Notes: generated from the letters alone by a model not told the origin. A stretch of DNA of 64,000 bases from JANSWY01 sp965267245 (GCA_965267245.1 OZ253939.1:2604001-2668000); one strand, 5' to 3'. Counted from the stretch's first letter, positions 1 to 10,172 are shown. Numbers and translations: made by a program.

Positions 1-876
1 CAGTTTTTCACGATTTGTTTCGTAGTTCCATTCACCACCTCCAAACTTGTTCCATTCGTTATGGGAGCGCATCATAGGCTCATGGTGACTGGTGGATATG
101 ACAATGCCATAGTCGTCAGCCACTTTAGGGTTGAGGGGGTCATCCTCATTAAAAATTGTCGGTAACCACATGGCAGGCCATAAATAATTGGCCTTATTTC
201 TTAATAATAGCTCAAATACTTTTTCATAAAACGTATGGTTAAGATCTCCGAATTTTTCTTTTGCCCAATATCGAAGTGCAGGTGATTCATCATTGATAAA
301 AATACCACGATACTTGACTGCCGGTCCTATTGAAACAAATCTACTCTTCTCAATAAACAGGTTATCTCTTTTTTTGATTGGCACATCAGCCCACCAATAC
401 CAGGGAGAAACACCAATTTGTTCTGAAAGGCTGAAAACACCGTATGCTACACCCCGTCTGTCACTACCTACTATGACAAGTGCCTCATCTACTCCATCAA
501 AAGGCTTGTCTACAGTTTGTATGACAAATCTTTCCCACTGGTCGCTTATCAAATCTACATCCAGCCTTTTAGAGGAAATTAATTCATCAATCATTGGACT
601 ATTTCCTATAGAACCAACTAGAATGACTTTCTTCCGGAATTGGTCCTCAGAAGATATTAAGACAGGTTTTTTACCAGCGACTTTTTCTACATCACTTACA
701 AGAAAATCAGCCGATTTTCTAACAAGATAACTTTCTGAAGGAGCAACATATACGTCAGCGACCTCCGAATTAGTAACAATTGAAAAATAAGATTTTTCAT
801 TTTCAGCAGTACTACTAACTCGTAATTGCGAGAAGGAAAAATAAGGCAACAATAGAAGGATCAATACGGATCTCAT
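1..876 (-). CDS. GH115 family alpha-glucuronidase, N-terminal part (runs off window)
   Basis: The reading frame is open from an ATG at 876 to the window edge, giving 292 residues with no stop. It begins with a short hydrophobic signal peptide (MRSVLILLLLPYFSFSQ). It then shows stretches typical of glycoside hydrolase family 115: RRGVAYGVFSLSEQIGVSP, WYWWADVP, KYRGIFINDE, NKANYLWPAMW and GIVISTSHHEPM. GH115 enzymes remove glucuronic or 4-O-methylglucuronic acid side chains from xylan and related polysaccharides, usually in the periplasm or outside the cell. The catalytic region and C-terminus lie outside the window, so completeness cannot be judged. The family call is firm; the exact substrate is inference. 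Confidence 0.85.
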   Translation of the reverse strand, partial: MRSVLILLLLPYFSFSQLRVSSTAENEKSYFSIVTNSEVADVYVAPSESYLVRKSADFLVSDVEKVAGKKPVLISSEDQFRKKVILVGSIGNSPMIDELISSKRLDVDLISDQWERFVIQTVDKPFDGVDEALVIVGSDRRGVAYGVFSLSEQIGVSPWYWWADVPIKKRDNLFIEKSRFVSIGPAVKYRGIFINDESPALRYWAKEKFGDLNHTFYEKVFELLLRNKANYLWPAMWLPTIFNEDDPLNPKVADDYGIVISTSHHEPMMRSHNEWNKFGGGEWNYETNREKL

Positions 877-959
877 ATCCAAAAAATTTAAATGGTATAA
901 GAGATCAAATGTAATGCAATCGATTTCGTAAAGGAAATCGATTGCAATGTTTAACCGAC

Positions 960-2030
960 TTAGAGAAAGAATTTAGAAATTTTATATACTTCCAGTAATC
1001 CAAAATCTGACTCCATATTGGTGCATATGGCCACAACTACTTGGTCTTCGGGGAGTAATAGCAAATAAGAGCGAGAACCCACTGATCGACCTCCGTGATG
1101 TATCAGTAGCCGATTATTGGATTGAATTCTTGCTCTTTTCCAGCCCAAAGCGTAACCTGTGGATTCACCATTGTTCAACTTCTGAGAACTAATGAGCTCA
1201 AATAGCGTTTCTGCCGAAATTATCTTTCTAGTATTGTGGGTCATGTTGACTAAATCTATTGGAGTTGATAGAAATCCTCCTGCCGCCCACTTATTACTCA
1301 TATTTACTTTTTTAGCTTCTCTCCTGCCGCTTTTCCCATAAAAAACAGCCTTATTGGTTACATTTGCACCGCTATTTTCTGCTACCGTGTTGTCCATCCC
1401 TAACGGTTCAAAGATTTCCTGAGTCATGTAATCCAAGTATGATTGATTTGAGATTACTTCAATCAACCGCCCTAACACCACATATCCATAAGTGCTATAT
1501 AGGTACTTAGTTCCTGGAATAAATTCTAGGGGATCGTCGATGAAGACTTTCATGCTTTCTTCAATCGATTCAAATTGCTCATTTGAGAGAAACTCAAAGC
1601 CTTTATAATGCCTGATACCAGCTGTATGTCCTGCCACTTGGCGTATTGTAACCGGATACTTTTTTAGCTTGAAATCACTTATATAATTTGATAGAGTATC
1701 GTCCCAATTGAATGCTCCTTGGTCATACAATTTACCGAGTGCTATTGCTGTCATCGTCTTGCCAACACTTCCAACTCTGAATTTTGTCTTTACATTAGCA
1801 GGAATTTCATTTTTCACATCTGCTAATCCAATTGCTTCACTCCAAATTACTTTTCCAGATACCCCAACTGCTATTGAGATTGCAGGAATTTTTTGAGCCT
1901 TTTTGAGAGAGTCAACATACATTCTCGCTTTAGTAATTTGATTTTCATAGTTAGAGTCTTGTATAGTTTGGGCCTGAAGGGTAAATGCACACCAGATTAG
2001 TGCAGTTAGAAATGTGTTTTTTAGTATCAT
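960..2030 (-). CDS. Serine beta-lactamase-like hydrolase (LACTB/AmpH type)
   Basis: A 356-residue protein with a signal peptide (cleavage near LQAQ) and the fold signatures of class C beta-lactamase-related hydrolases. The SxxK motif is SVGKT near residue 89, the second motif is YSTYGY instead of the classical YxN, and a C-terminal HHGG sits where the KTG/HxG motif falls. The YST variant is also seen in LACTB-type peptidases, so a peptidase or esterase role in the periplasm is more likely than antibiotic resistance. It is a single gene between GH115 and an AraC regulator, all on the minus strand but with gaps. The substrate cannot be told from sequence. Confidence 0.8.
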   Translation of the reverse strand: MILKNTFLTALIWCAFTLQAQTIQDSNYENQITKARMYVDSLKKAQKIPAISIAVGVSGKVIWSEAIGLADVKNEIPANVKTKFRVGSVGKTMTAIALGKLYDQGAFNWDDTLSNYISDFKLKKYPVTIRQVAGHTAGIRHYKGFEFLSNEQFESIEESMKVFIDDPLEFIPGTKYLYSTYGYVVLGRLIEVISNQSYLDYMTQEIFEPLGMDNTVAENSGANVTNKAVFYGKSGRREAKKVNMSNKWAAGGFLSTPIDLVNMTHNTRKIISAETLFELISSQKLNNGESTGYALGWKRARIQSNNRLLIHHGGRSVGSRSYLLLLPEDQVVVAICTNMESDFGLLEVYKISKFFL

Positions 2031-2125
2031 CTTTATTTTTTTGATGCTAAAAGACGTTATTCTTTGCTAATAAAGATTTCAATTTTTTGTAATTGGCGTT
2101 CCAATGCATCCATTGGTACTTCTTC

Positions 2126-3175
2126 TTATGAATCAATGAACTCAGAAGGTCTCATTCCTGTGATCTCTTTAAAAACTCTTTGAAAGGTAGTCTTTGAATT
2201 GAATCCACACTCTATTGCGATTCCCACTAACGTAAGATGTGGATTTTCTCTTGCCTTCTTTTTGAATTCCTCAACCCGATATCCATTGATGAATTCATAA
2301 AAGTTCTTATTGAGACCCTGATTGAGTGCTTCGGATATCTGTTTTGCACTTAAACCAAGTCTATCCTCAAGGATTCTTACATTCAAATCTGGTAACAAGT
2401 ATAGCTTGTCTATTTCCATGGACGAAACAAGTAATCTTAGATGTGTGTCTGGGATGGTTTTAAGCTTTCTTCGAACGCGGGATTCCTCAATCCCTGGGGA
2501 AATAATTTCAGGCTGTCTAATCCCACCTATTCCAAGCCAAAAGATTGCAACCACGTAATACACATGTCCAATCAGCTTGTGATTGAAATCAAGACCAACC
2601 GAGATTCTCAAAAGCCAAAGTGCGAAAGCCATTGGAATAGAGAGTAAAAAAAGGCCGTTCAATTGTTTCAACCAATTCAAGGTTTGCCTCTCAACATTGG
2701 AGAGTTTGTCTCTAAGTTGATTTTGATATTGTAGAATAATACTCCTTGATTTCCAAAGGTAGAACCCGATAACAATTACTGCGAGAAAGCCAAACTGGTC
2801 AAGGACAGTATGGAGTTTTTCATGAATTACCGATCGACCATAGATAATATGATAAATATTATGCGGATAATCCATGAGCAACCATAACAAATGCCAGAAA
2901 TCTTGTTTTTTTCCTACACATAGAGATTGGATATATAGATAAATCAGTGGTCCCAAGCCAAATCCTACCCCAAAAGGAAGTAAATGTAGCATTGGATATG
3001 AATCGAAATAGCCTAACTCGATGGCTTTTGATAGAAATAGATTAAGCCCCAGAGAAAGCACTAAAAAACTTAGAAAGCGATTAGCAATAGAATTATATCG
3101 AGATGTCAGGAGGACACAAAAAAAGACGATTGCGCTTATACATCCACAATGAATCAAGGCTAGATTGAATTCCAT
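2126..3175 (-). CDS. Membrane-bound AraC family transcriptional regulator
   Basis: 349 residues. The N-terminal two thirds carry about seven hydrophobic segments (for example IVFFCVLLTS, FGFLAVIVIGFYLW, LFLLSIPMAFALWLL). The last 100 residues form an AraC-type double helix-turn-helix with the family signature VGIAIECGFNSKTTFQRVFKEITGMRPSEF. This 7TM-AraC architecture is common in Bacteroidota, where the membrane part is thought to sense an unknown signal. It lies 95 nt upstream of the serine hydrolase gene on the same strand, so it may regulate that gene. That link is inference. Confidence 0.85.
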   Translation of the reverse strand: MEFNLALIHCGCISAIVFFCVLLTSRYNSIANRFLSFLVLSLGLNLFLSKAIELGYFDSYPMLHLLPFGVGFGLGPLIYLYIQSLCVGKKQDFWHLLWLLMDYPHNIYHIIYGRSVIHEKLHTVLDQFGFLAVIVIGFYLWKSRSIILQYQNQLRDKLSNVERQTLNWLKQLNGLFLLSIPMAFALWLLRISVGLDFNHKLIGHVYYVVAIFWLGIGGIRQPEIISPGIEESRVRRKLKTIPDTHLRLLVSSMEIDKLYLLPDLNVRILEDRLGLSAKQISEALNQGLNKNFYEFINGYRVEEFKKKARENPHLTLVGIAIECGFNSKTTFQRVFKEITGMRPSEFIDS

Positions 3176-3322
3176 CTCATCGAAAATTACCTACTGATTG
3201 ATAATTTAACCAAATTAAAGTGTTTTCAAATTAGGATTTTCTCCCGGTATTTTGGATAATCATCGGATGCTCTATAAGTGCCTTGCTCCAATACTACTAT
3301 TCAAGAGGTCATTTAAGATCCA

Positions 3323-4723
3323 TCATTTCAACTTAAGCAAGCAGACATTCTCCACATGATGTGTGTGAGGGAACATATCCACTGGCTGACTTATTTCTAC
3401 CAAATAATTTTCGGACAAAAGCTCTAAATCTCTGGCTTGTGTAGCCGGATTACAACTTACATAGACAATCTTATCTGGTTTAATCCTATTAAGTACATCC
3501 ACTACATCCTGATGCATTCCAGCTCTAGGTGGATCCGTAATGATTACGTCTGGCTTACCATTGGATTCAATAAATGCTGGTGTAAATACATCTTTCATAT
3601 CTCCAGCATAAAATTCTGCATTGGAGATATTGTTCATCTCAGCATTTACTTTTGCGTCCTCAATTGCTTCCGGGACATATTCTACACCTACCACCTTTTT
3701 AACTTGCCCCGCCACGAAGTTGGCAATTGTTCCCGTACCAGTATAAAGGTCATAAACTACCTCCTCTCCGGTTAATCCTGCAAAGTTTCTGGCTAACTTG
3801 TAAAGTTCATAGGCTTGATCAGAATTGGTTTGATAAAATGATTTCGGACCAATCTTGAATTTCAATCCTTCCATTTCTTCAAAGATGTGATCTCTTCCTG
3901 AGAAGCAGATAACCTCCTGATCACCATAGGTTTCATTTTTCTTTGTGTTGATGATATAGAGCAAAGAGGTAATCTCAGGGAAGCTTTCTTTTACATGTTC
4001 CATCAATGCCTCAATTTTTACATCATCGCGCTCTCCAAATTGCACAATAACCATTATTTCACCTGTCGATGAAGTTCTTATGATCAAATTTCTCAGCAAA
4101 CCACCATGGTCTCTGAGATTGTAAAAGGTCAGACCATTTTGTAGTGCAAATGATTTTATGGCCAATCTTATCTTGTTTGATAGCTCATTTTGCAACCAAC
4201 ATTGGTTGATATCCAGGATCTGGTCAAACCTTCCAGGCATATGAAACCCAACACCATTTCTCTCTACCTCTTCCCCTGAGTCAATCTCTTCTCGCGTAAG
4301 CCATCTCCTATTGCTAAAGGTATATTCCAGCTTATTGCGGTAATAGCTGGTATTGGCACTGGGAAGTATTTCCCTAAAGTCCATAACATCCACTTTACCA
4401 ATTCGTTCAAGGTTATCCTGAACTTGCTGCTGTTTGTATTTTAATTGCTCTGTATAGTCAATGTGCTGCCATTTGCATCCTCCACACATCCCAAAATGTT
4501 CACAAAAAGGTTCCTGTCTAATATTTGACAGAGAATGAATCGCAATTGGATGTCCTTCAAAAAAAGATTTTTTCTTACGTGTGATTTTAAGATCTATCAC
4601 ATCTCCAGGTGCCACATCTTTCACAAAAACCACAGCTCCTTCATGCCTTGTGATGCATTTTCCCTCGGCTGCTATACCGTCAATTGTAATATTTTTGACT
4701 ATAATGTCTTTTTTTCTTCCCAT
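3323..4723 (-). CDS. rlmD: 23S rRNA (uracil-1939-C5)-methyltransferase
   Basis: 466 residues, full length for the RlmD/RumA family. An N-terminal TRAM-like beta-barrel (residues 1-60) is followed by the iron-sulfur cluster cysteines in CEHFGMCGGCKWQH. The SAM-binding YTGTGTIANF motif and the catalytic segments DPPRAGMHQDV and YVSCNPATQARDL are all present, including the catalytic Cys of SCNP. It methylates a uracil in 23S rRNA using S-adenosylmethionine; paralogs act on 16S rRNA or tRNA, so the exact position is inferred. It is transcribed divergently from the T9SS-exported protein gene, with 97 nt between them. Confidence 0.9.
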   Translation of the reverse strand: MGRKKDIIVKNITIDGIAAEGKCITRHEGAVVFVKDVAPGDVIDLKITRKKKSFFEGHPIAIHSLSNIRQEPFCEHFGMCGGCKWQHIDYTEQLKYKQQQVQDNLERIGKVDVMDFREILPSANTSYYRNKLEYTFSNRRWLTREEIDSGEEVERNGVGFHMPGRFDQILDINQCWLQNELSNKIRLAIKSFALQNGLTFYNLRDHGGLLRNLIIRTSSTGEIMVIVQFGERDDVKIEALMEHVKESFPEITSLLYIINTKKNETYGDQEVICFSGRDHIFEEMEGLKFKIGPKSFYQTNSDQAYELYKLARNFAGLTGEEVVYDLYTGTGTIANFVAGQVKKVVGVEYVPEAIEDAKVNAEMNNISNAEFYAGDMKDVFTPAFIESNGKPDVIITDPPRAGMHQDVVDVLNRIKPDKIVYVSCNPATQARDLELLSENYLVEISQPVDMFPHTHHVENVCLLKLK

Positions 4724-4820
4724 TGAACTGCAAAACTAGTAGGAAATAGTGTGTATTTTTAGGGTTATGGAAATTTGAAGTGTATTTACAACAGAAGCTT
4801 CCAAAAATGGTTATTATAAT

Positions 4821-7403
4821 ATGAGGAAACTGTGCCTGATATTTTTGCTTTTCATGGCAAGCACCCAGCTTCGCGCATGGCATATTGTAGGTGGGGAAAT
4901 AGAGTTACTTCACATAGAAAACTTCAGATACTCTCTGAATTTGATTCTATACTTTGATAGGGCTCAAACACAAAACCCTAATCCTGAAGACGCTGTAACA
5001 CTCTACATCTACTCCAATAGAGACAATTCGCTTGTGGATTCAGTTGTGATCTCTGGGTGGCAAGGTGAAACAGTTGAATACACTCAGGAAGAGTGTGCAG
5101 ACAGATCAAATATTAAAACTGATAGAATTATTTACTCTCAGGAAATTGAATTGAGTGAGAGTATTTACAATAGCCCGGAAGGATACTATGTTGTTTGGGA
5201 AAGGTGTTGCCGGAATGCCGGAGTGGTCAACATTGTGAATCCTTCCAATTCAGGAATGACTCTCACACTTGACTTTCCTCCTGTCGTTCGTAATGGAGAA
5301 CGGTTTATAAATTCATCCCCATCATTATTAAAGCCACTGAGTGATTTCGGGTGTATGTGGCTACAATATTATGCAGATTTTAAAGCTACAGATTTTGATG
5401 GTGATAGTCTTGTGTATACGTTGGTAGCTCCTTTAAATAGCTCTTCAGTTGAACCAGTACCCACTCCCTCTCCAAAACCCCATGATCCAATTACTTTTGT
5501 AAATTCAATTGGCGTCAATAATATGGTTCCTGGAGATCCTCCTCTTGGGATTGATCCCGATGGATTTCTCAGGGTTGTTCCGAATACAAGGGGCCTATTT
5601 CTTTTTGCGCTAAGAATTGATGAATACCGGGATGGTGAGCTTATTGGCTCAATGCGAAGGGAGTTCCAATTAAGCGTGCAAGATGAATCCAGTGGCTGTT
5701 CTCCCCCTGTACCTTTAGTAGCTGCACTTCAACTGCCGGATGATGATGAACTGTATTATGATTATGCTGAAGTCTTTTTTGAGGAAGAGGATGAAAACTG
5801 TATAAGGGCCTTTGTGGGAAACTTCTCCTCCACAAACAAGATATCGGTAAGATTCAATCCCCTTAATTTTGATGAAGATTTTCCAGGATTTTCATTTGTA
5901 GAAGAACCCATAAATAGTAGTCAGGATACCACAAGTGTCAAGATATGTCTTCCAAAGTGTGAAAAACTGGAAGGTGAGCCTTTTTTACTAGATGTAATCA
6001 TTGTGGAAGAAGCGTGCCCACTAGAGCAAACTGATACTATAAGGTTATCTGTAGACCTGGAAGTACCTCCAAATAGCCAAGTACAATTTGCCACAGAAAG
6101 GAATCTATCTTACGTGATCAATGAGGATGAAAACCTGGAAATTTCTCTTCACGGAATAGACATGGACCCTGATGATACATTATGCATGGAACTCTATTCT
6201 CCATTCTTTCCTCCCGCATCTCATGGAATGAGGCTGGATTCAATTTCAGTTACTCCAAATGATGCCAATTATAATTTTGTATGGGACGCTGATTGCCAGG
6301 AATATGAGTTTGCCCACGAGGAAGAGTTTAGGTTAGCGGTAGTTTTAGACGATAAAGAAGTTTGTGATAGACCTGGGGACACTACCTGGATCGATTTAAA
6401 AATTCTTCTACCAGACAATACGGATCCATTTATATCTTTTGGTGATATTTCTCCTGTAGATGGTGAAGTTGAACTGGATGTATTGTTAGGAGATGAACTG
6501 AATTACCAAATCTCCACACTAGACGAGGATGGTGATACAGTAAATCTTCGGCTTGTCAATGCAAGTGTTTCAGAGGTGTTTGGATATAATTTCACTGATA
6601 CCAGCGGAACTACACAGGCAACTTCAAATTTTGTCTGGTCATTGACATGTGACGAAGTACCTATCAGAACAGATGGCTCCTACTTTTTTACATTCATAAC
6701 AGACGACATTGATAGGTGCCAGGAGACAAATTTCGATACACTCAATTTAAAAGTTAACGTTAAAATCCCTGAGAATACTGCACCGATACTTGAATCAGCT
6801 GAAACATTTAATATGTACGTTGATGAAACAACGGAATTTACAATTCCTGCCTTTGACGATGATAATGACTTTATCACCATTGAGAGAATTATTGGTTTTA
6901 ACAACATTCCATCCAATATCTTTGAATTTAGTCGAGGAGAAGGTCAGGGTGAAGCGTCTGCCAGGATTACATGGAATCCCTCTTGTGATAACCTTGGGAG
7001 CAATTATGAATCCGTAGATTATAAACTGGAATTAGTGGCATATGATGACAGATGCCCTATCAATTCATTTTCAGATACAATAAGCTATACATTCACTATA
7101 AACAACCTGGAAGTTGATTTCAGTAAGTTCAATCCTCCAAATGCTTTTTCTCCCAATGGAGATGGCATCAATGACCGATTCGGACTCTCTAATAATTCAA
7201 CAGAGGAATATAACCTTCCGGATGACAATTGCTTTGATCAATTCCAATATGTTAGGGTAATCGATCGCAATGGAACAGAGGTGTTTTATTCTGATAGCCG
7301 AGATTTCCAATGGGATGGCGGCAACCTTGAAGCCGGTACTTACTTTTACTATGTAAAATATGTCAATTCCGAATACAAGGGAGTATTGAACTTAGTATAC
7401 TAA
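4821..7403 (+). CDS. T9SS-exported surface protein with gliding-motility-associated C-terminal domain
   Basis: 860 residues. A signal peptide (LIFLLFMASTQLRAW) is followed by a long acidic, beta-rich ectodomain with repeated D-x-D-x-D segments and VPPNSQV / IPENTAP style junctions, suggesting several cadherin- or Ig-like modules that may bind calcium. The last 90 residues contain PPNAFSPNGDGINDRF and end with the pattern DGGNLEAGTYFYYVKY, the classic type B sorting domain (CHU_C). Such proteins cross the outer membrane by the type IX secretion system and remain surface-attached or are released. The specific role is unknown. Confidence 0.88.
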   Translation: MRKLCLIFLLFMASTQLRAWHIVGGEIELLHIENFRYSLNLILYFDRAQTQNPNPEDAVTLYIYSNRDNSLVDSVVISGWQGETVEYTQEECADRSNIKTDRIIYSQEIELSESIYNSPEGYYVVWERCCRNAGVVNIVNPSNSGMTLTLDFPPVVRNGERFINSSPSLLKPLSDFGCMWLQYYADFKATDFDGDSLVYTLVAPLNSSSVEPVPTPSPKPHDPITFVNSIGVNNMVPGDPPLGIDPDGFLRVVPNTRGLFLFALRIDEYRDGELIGSMRREFQLSVQDESSGCSPPVPLVAALQLPDDDELYYDYAEVFFEEEDENCIRAFVGNFSSTNKISVRFNPLNFDEDFPGFSFVEEPINSSQDTTSVKICLPKCEKLEGEPFLLDVIIVEEACPLEQTDTIRLSVDLEVPPNSQVQFATERNLSYVINEDENLEISLHGIDMDPDDTLCMELYSPFFPPASHGMRLDSISVTPNDANYNFVWDADCQEYEFAHEEEFRLAVVLDDKEVCDRPGDTTWIDLKILLPDNTDPFISFGDISPVDGEVELDVLLGDELNYQISTLDEDGDTVNLRLVNASVSEVFGYNFTDTSGTTQATSNFVWSLTCDEVPIRTDGSYFFTFITDDIDRCQETNFDTLNLKVNVKIPENTAPILESAETFNMYVDETTEFTIPAFDDDNDFITIERIIGFNNIPSNIFEFSRGEGQGEASARITWNPSCDNLGSNYESVDYKLELVAYDDRCPINSFSDTISYTFTINNLEVDFSKFNPPNAFSPNGDGINDRFGLSNNSTEEYNLPDDNCFDQFQYVRVIDRNGTEVFYSDSRDFQWDGGNLEAGTYFYYVKYVNSEYKGVLNLVY

Positions 7404-8567
7404 TTATTTCAATTGATCAAGAGCCTGGATCAGGTCATCTTTTAAAACTTTCTCATCCTCTAATCCCACATAAAACCTAATTCTGTTATTGGGAGCTGTG
7501 GAAGAACTGTAGTTCTGAGAAGTCTTCAACACCATAGCTGGAAATGCCAATGACTCATATCCACCCCAGGAACAACCTAATTTGAAATATTTCAATGCTT
7601 CACAAAAAGTCTTTACTTTCGATTCATCAGTTGTAGCCAGGTCAATGGTGAACTGCCCGGCTGGGTTCTTCATATATTTCTCAGCTAAATGCTTTTGAGG
7701 ATGTTTCTCTGAATTGGGGTAATATACCTGATCAACACCAGCATGACTTTCAAGCATTTCAACTATTCCTGGAGTGGTAGCTGATACTTGTTTCATTCTA
7801 AGCGGAAGAGTTCTTAATCCTCTTAGTAAGAGCCAGGCATTGAATGGTGATATCACAGCTCCAAGGGTCATAAACTCTGACTTAAAAATCTTTTCAACCA
7901 TTTCTTTTGAACCACACAACAATCCTGAAATAGCATCACTATGTCCACCAATGTATTTCGAGGAAGAATGTACGATGATGTCAATTCCATAGTCGGCAGG
8001 GTTGAGGTTAATTGGAGTGGCATAACTACTATCCATTATCGTCAACAGTCCCATTTCTTTCGCATATGAGGCAATTGGCTCAATGTCCTGCATTTCGAAT
8101 GTCCAGGAATTAGGACTTTCCAAAAAAATCAGCTTGGTATTAGGTTGATAGGCATACTCAAATGCTTCTGCTACTGTTCCATCTACCAGGGTATGAGATA
8201 CACCAAACCTTTTAAGAAAATTAACCAGTAATTTACTCGTCCAACTGTACGGGTTCTTCACGCATATGATATGGTCTCCACTTGAAACGTTGGCCAGTAT
8301 TGCAGCAGAAATCGCAGCACTTCCGCTGGCAAATGCCAATGCATCTTCCGTTTTCTCAAGAGCTGCTATCTTTTTTCTTAACAGGTCTATTGTAGGATTG
8401 GATCCTCTTGTATAGAAAGGTATCTTATTTTCAAACTTCAGCGCTTCGGCCATTTCATCCACTGAATTGTAAATGAAATTATTGGACTGGACAATTGGAG
8501 GTGAGGCCGAATGAAAATTGTGATCAAATTCCTCATCCAAATACAGAATCTCATTAATATCAGCCAT
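7404..8567 (-). CDS. Cys/Met metabolism PLP-dependent enzyme (cystathionine lyase/synthase family)
   Basis: 387 residues, normal length for the trans-sulfuration family. The PLP lysine lies in HSSSKYIGGHSD; upstream sequences FASGSAAISAAILANV and the SPNSWTFEMQDI region match the cofactor and substrate pockets of cystathionine gamma-synthase, beta-lyase, gamma-lyase and methionine gamma-lyase. These activities cannot be separated from sequence alone. Its stop codon directly abuts the convergent stop of the T9SS protein gene. It is probably a cytosolic single-gene unit for methionine/cysteine interconversion. Confidence 0.85.
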   Translation of the reverse strand: MADINEILYLDEEFDHNFHSASPPIVQSNNFIYNSVDEMAEALKFENKIPFYTRGSNPTIDLLRKKIAALEKTEDALAFASGSAAISAAILANVSSGDHIICVKNPYSWTSKLLVNFLKRFGVSHTLVDGTVAEAFEYAYQPNTKLIFLESPNSWTFEMQDIEPIASYAKEMGLLTIMDSSYATPINLNPADYGIDIIVHSSSKYIGGHSDAISGLLCGSKEMVEKIFKSEFMTLGAVISPFNAWLLLRGLRTLPLRMKQVSATTPGIVEMLESHAGVDQVYYPNSEKHPQKHLAEKYMKNPAGQFTIDLATTDESKVKTFCEALKYFKLGCSWGGYESLAFPAMVLKTSQNYSSSTAPNNRIRFYVGLEDEKVLKDDLIQALDQLK

Positions 8568-8622
8568 GAAGTGCTTCCTAAGTTAGTTACCAAAACGGCA
8601 AATTAAATAGGACTCATCAAAA

Positions 8623-9363
8623 TCAGATGATTGGCAGGATTTTATTTGAGCGGACAAAGTATTCCTGCTCATTCCACATGATCTTGGTCCATATCTCTCC
8701 GGCTTCTAAAACTTCCACTTTATGCCCTTTTCCAATAACCTGGGAAACATCAGCAGAGGCCGATGGGGATTCCATCAAATAGGTTTGTCCTGAAGCTATG
8801 ATGGCGGTTGGTTTAACAGAGTCATAGTTATTCAGCACCAACATTATTCCTGCAATGATCACAATGACTACAATGGCCACTGAGGGGATTCTGGAATTTC
8901 TGTTGATGTATAAAACACCACCCAAAAGCAGTGCAATTAATACAGTAAATCCAAGTTGCATGTTACTGCCATACTTTTTCAGCAACCCCGAAATCAAAGA
9001 ACCCTCAGGGCTTCCGTAACCTACTAACTCATGCTCACTGGCAAGCTCATTTATTTTGGTCAAAGCTTTGGCATCCAGGGTTTGATTGAAGTAAACTGTG
9101 AGATAGTATAGGGCACTGGTATAATCACTCAATCCTTCCTTGATATAAGCCATCTTGAGCAGCATGGCTGGTGAATACACTTTCTCATTCTGAAAGAGTT
9201 GCTCATACACCTCAAAGGATTCAGTATACTTCCTGGCTTTGAACAATGAGTCTGCCTCAGCCTGTGAAACATTTGAATTTTGAGCGTACCCTAAAAAACT
9301 GACAATCAGAAGGATAACAAATAATTTAACTTTTTTGAAATTAATATTTTGCTTTTTAATCAT
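8623..9363 (-). CDS. TPR and SH3-domain membrane protein (BatE-like)
   Basis: 246 residues with an N-terminal signal or anchor (LFVILLIVSFLGYAQ), a short TPR-like region (ADSLFKARKYTESFEVYEQLF), two adjacent transmembrane segments near residues 135-175, and a C-terminal bacterial SH3-like segment (GKGHKVEVLEAGEIWTKI). This order resembles BatE of Bacteroidota, normally found in bat operons, but no batABCD genes are nearby. Function is therefore uncertain; a cell-envelope role is plausible. It is read away from the adjacent tRNA-Lys gene. Confidence 0.6.
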   Translation of the reverse strand: MIKKQNINFKKVKLFVILLIVSFLGYAQNSNVSQAEADSLFKARKYTESFEVYEQLFQNEKVYSPAMLLKMAYIKEGLSDYTSALYYLTVYFNQTLDAKALTKINELASEHELVGYGSPEGSLISGLLKKYGSNMQLGFTVLIALLLGGVLYINRNSRIPSVAIVVIVIIAGIMLVLNNYDSVKPTAIIASGQTYLMESPSASADVSQVIGKGHKVEVLEAGEIWTKIMWNEQEYFVRSNKILPII

Positions 9364-9430
9364 ACAGTCCTACATTTGCAACCTCATTAAGGAAAACGAC
9401 CTAAATGAGACGCAAATTTAAATAAATTTT

Positions 9431-9503
9431 GATTTCGTAGCTCAGCTGGTAGAGCATCTCCCTTTTAAGGAGAGGGTCCTGGGTTCGAGCCCCAGCGGAA
9501 TCA
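9431..9503 (+). tRNA. tRNA-Lys (anticodon TTT)
   Basis: A 73 nt cloverleaf can be drawn by hand. The acceptor arm GATTTCG pairs with CGGAATC, the D arm is GCTC/GAGC, the anticodon stem TCTCC/GGAGA frames loop CTTTTAA with anticodon TTT, and the T arm is CTGGG/CCCAG around TTCGAGC. The discriminator base is A and CCA is not encoded. A strong terminator follows within 11 nt. Confidence 0.97.
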
Positions 9504-9513
9504 CACAATTAGA

Positions 9514-9544
9514 AGCCTCAAACGTAGTTTGGGGCTTTCTTATT
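9514..9544 (+). terminator. Intrinsic terminator after tRNA-Lys
   Basis: AGCCTCAAAC pairs with GTTTGGGGCT across a GTA loop (10 bp with one wobble), followed by TTCTTATTTAT. Confidence 0.8.
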
Positions 9545-9689
9545 TATAACCTTAATCTCCCTTTTGAGAAAATGATCATGGATTGTGTACCATTCCGATA
9601 GGTCGAGACGCGATTCGAATACATCACCAAATTCTCCATCAAAAAAGGCCCCAAATTCCTTTGACGCCTAATCTATTAATCAAAATATT

Positions 9690-10172
9690 TTAATAAGGTT
9701 TCTTTCCTACATAATTGCCGGGAGGATCGTATTCACATATCCAGACGTCCCAACCATCGCAGGTCATTTTTGCACAACCTACTTTTGTAGTGGTCTTCCA
9801 AACCATTTGTGTGTAATGGCCGCAAACATTACTGCAGGAATTGTTTTCGTAGTTATAATATTCTATCTCAGAACCCCAGGAATCCACAACATCTTTTGCG
9901 TTGTAGTAACCTTCTGTTCCTTTGAATAAGTTTTCTCCGTATTGCCATCCGCTGTGTTTCCAGTCACACTTCTTTTCCAGCTCTTTGCCCCACTTGGTGG
10001 CAACTTCTGCTAATTCGTCAGACCATTCTAATGGTGGTACTTTTACCTGCTTCCGCCATTCATTGTGTGTATCCACCACCAGTTTAATATCCTCTGGTGT
10101 AAGGTTATGTCCAGGTCCTTTTGGAGACGGGTTTATAAAAAGTAGCGGTGCGAGTAAAAAGAAAGTTTTCAT
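9690..10172 (-). CDS. Secreted CAP-domain (SCP/PR-1-like) protein
   Basis: 160 residues with a signal peptide (MKTFFLLAPLLFINPSP) and a complete CAP domain: HNEWRKQV, PPLEWSDELAEVA, GENLFKG, the signature CGHYTQMVWKTTTKVGCA, and the end CEYDPPGNYVGKKPY. At least six cysteines match the pattern of plant PR-1 and animal SCP proteins more closely than the cysteine-poor bacterial CAP (YkwD) proteins. CAP proteins bind lipids, sterols or metals in various lineages. Its start overlaps the stop of the upstream ceramidase-like gene by 4 nt, so the two are probably co-translated. Confidence 0.85.
   Translation of the reverse strand: MKTFFLLAPLLFINPSPKGPGHNLTPEDIKLVVDTHNEWRKQVKVPPLEWSDELAEVATKWGKELEKKCDWKHSGWQYGENLFKGTEGYYNAKDVVDSWGSEIEYYNYENNSCSNVCGHYTQMVWKTTTKVGCAKMTCDGWDVWICEYDPPGNYVGKKPY

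Noticed and set aside
960..2030. Antibiotic-resistance beta-lactamase
   Set aside because: The YST variant and the overall features point to LACTB/AmpH-like peptidases; no resistance context is present.
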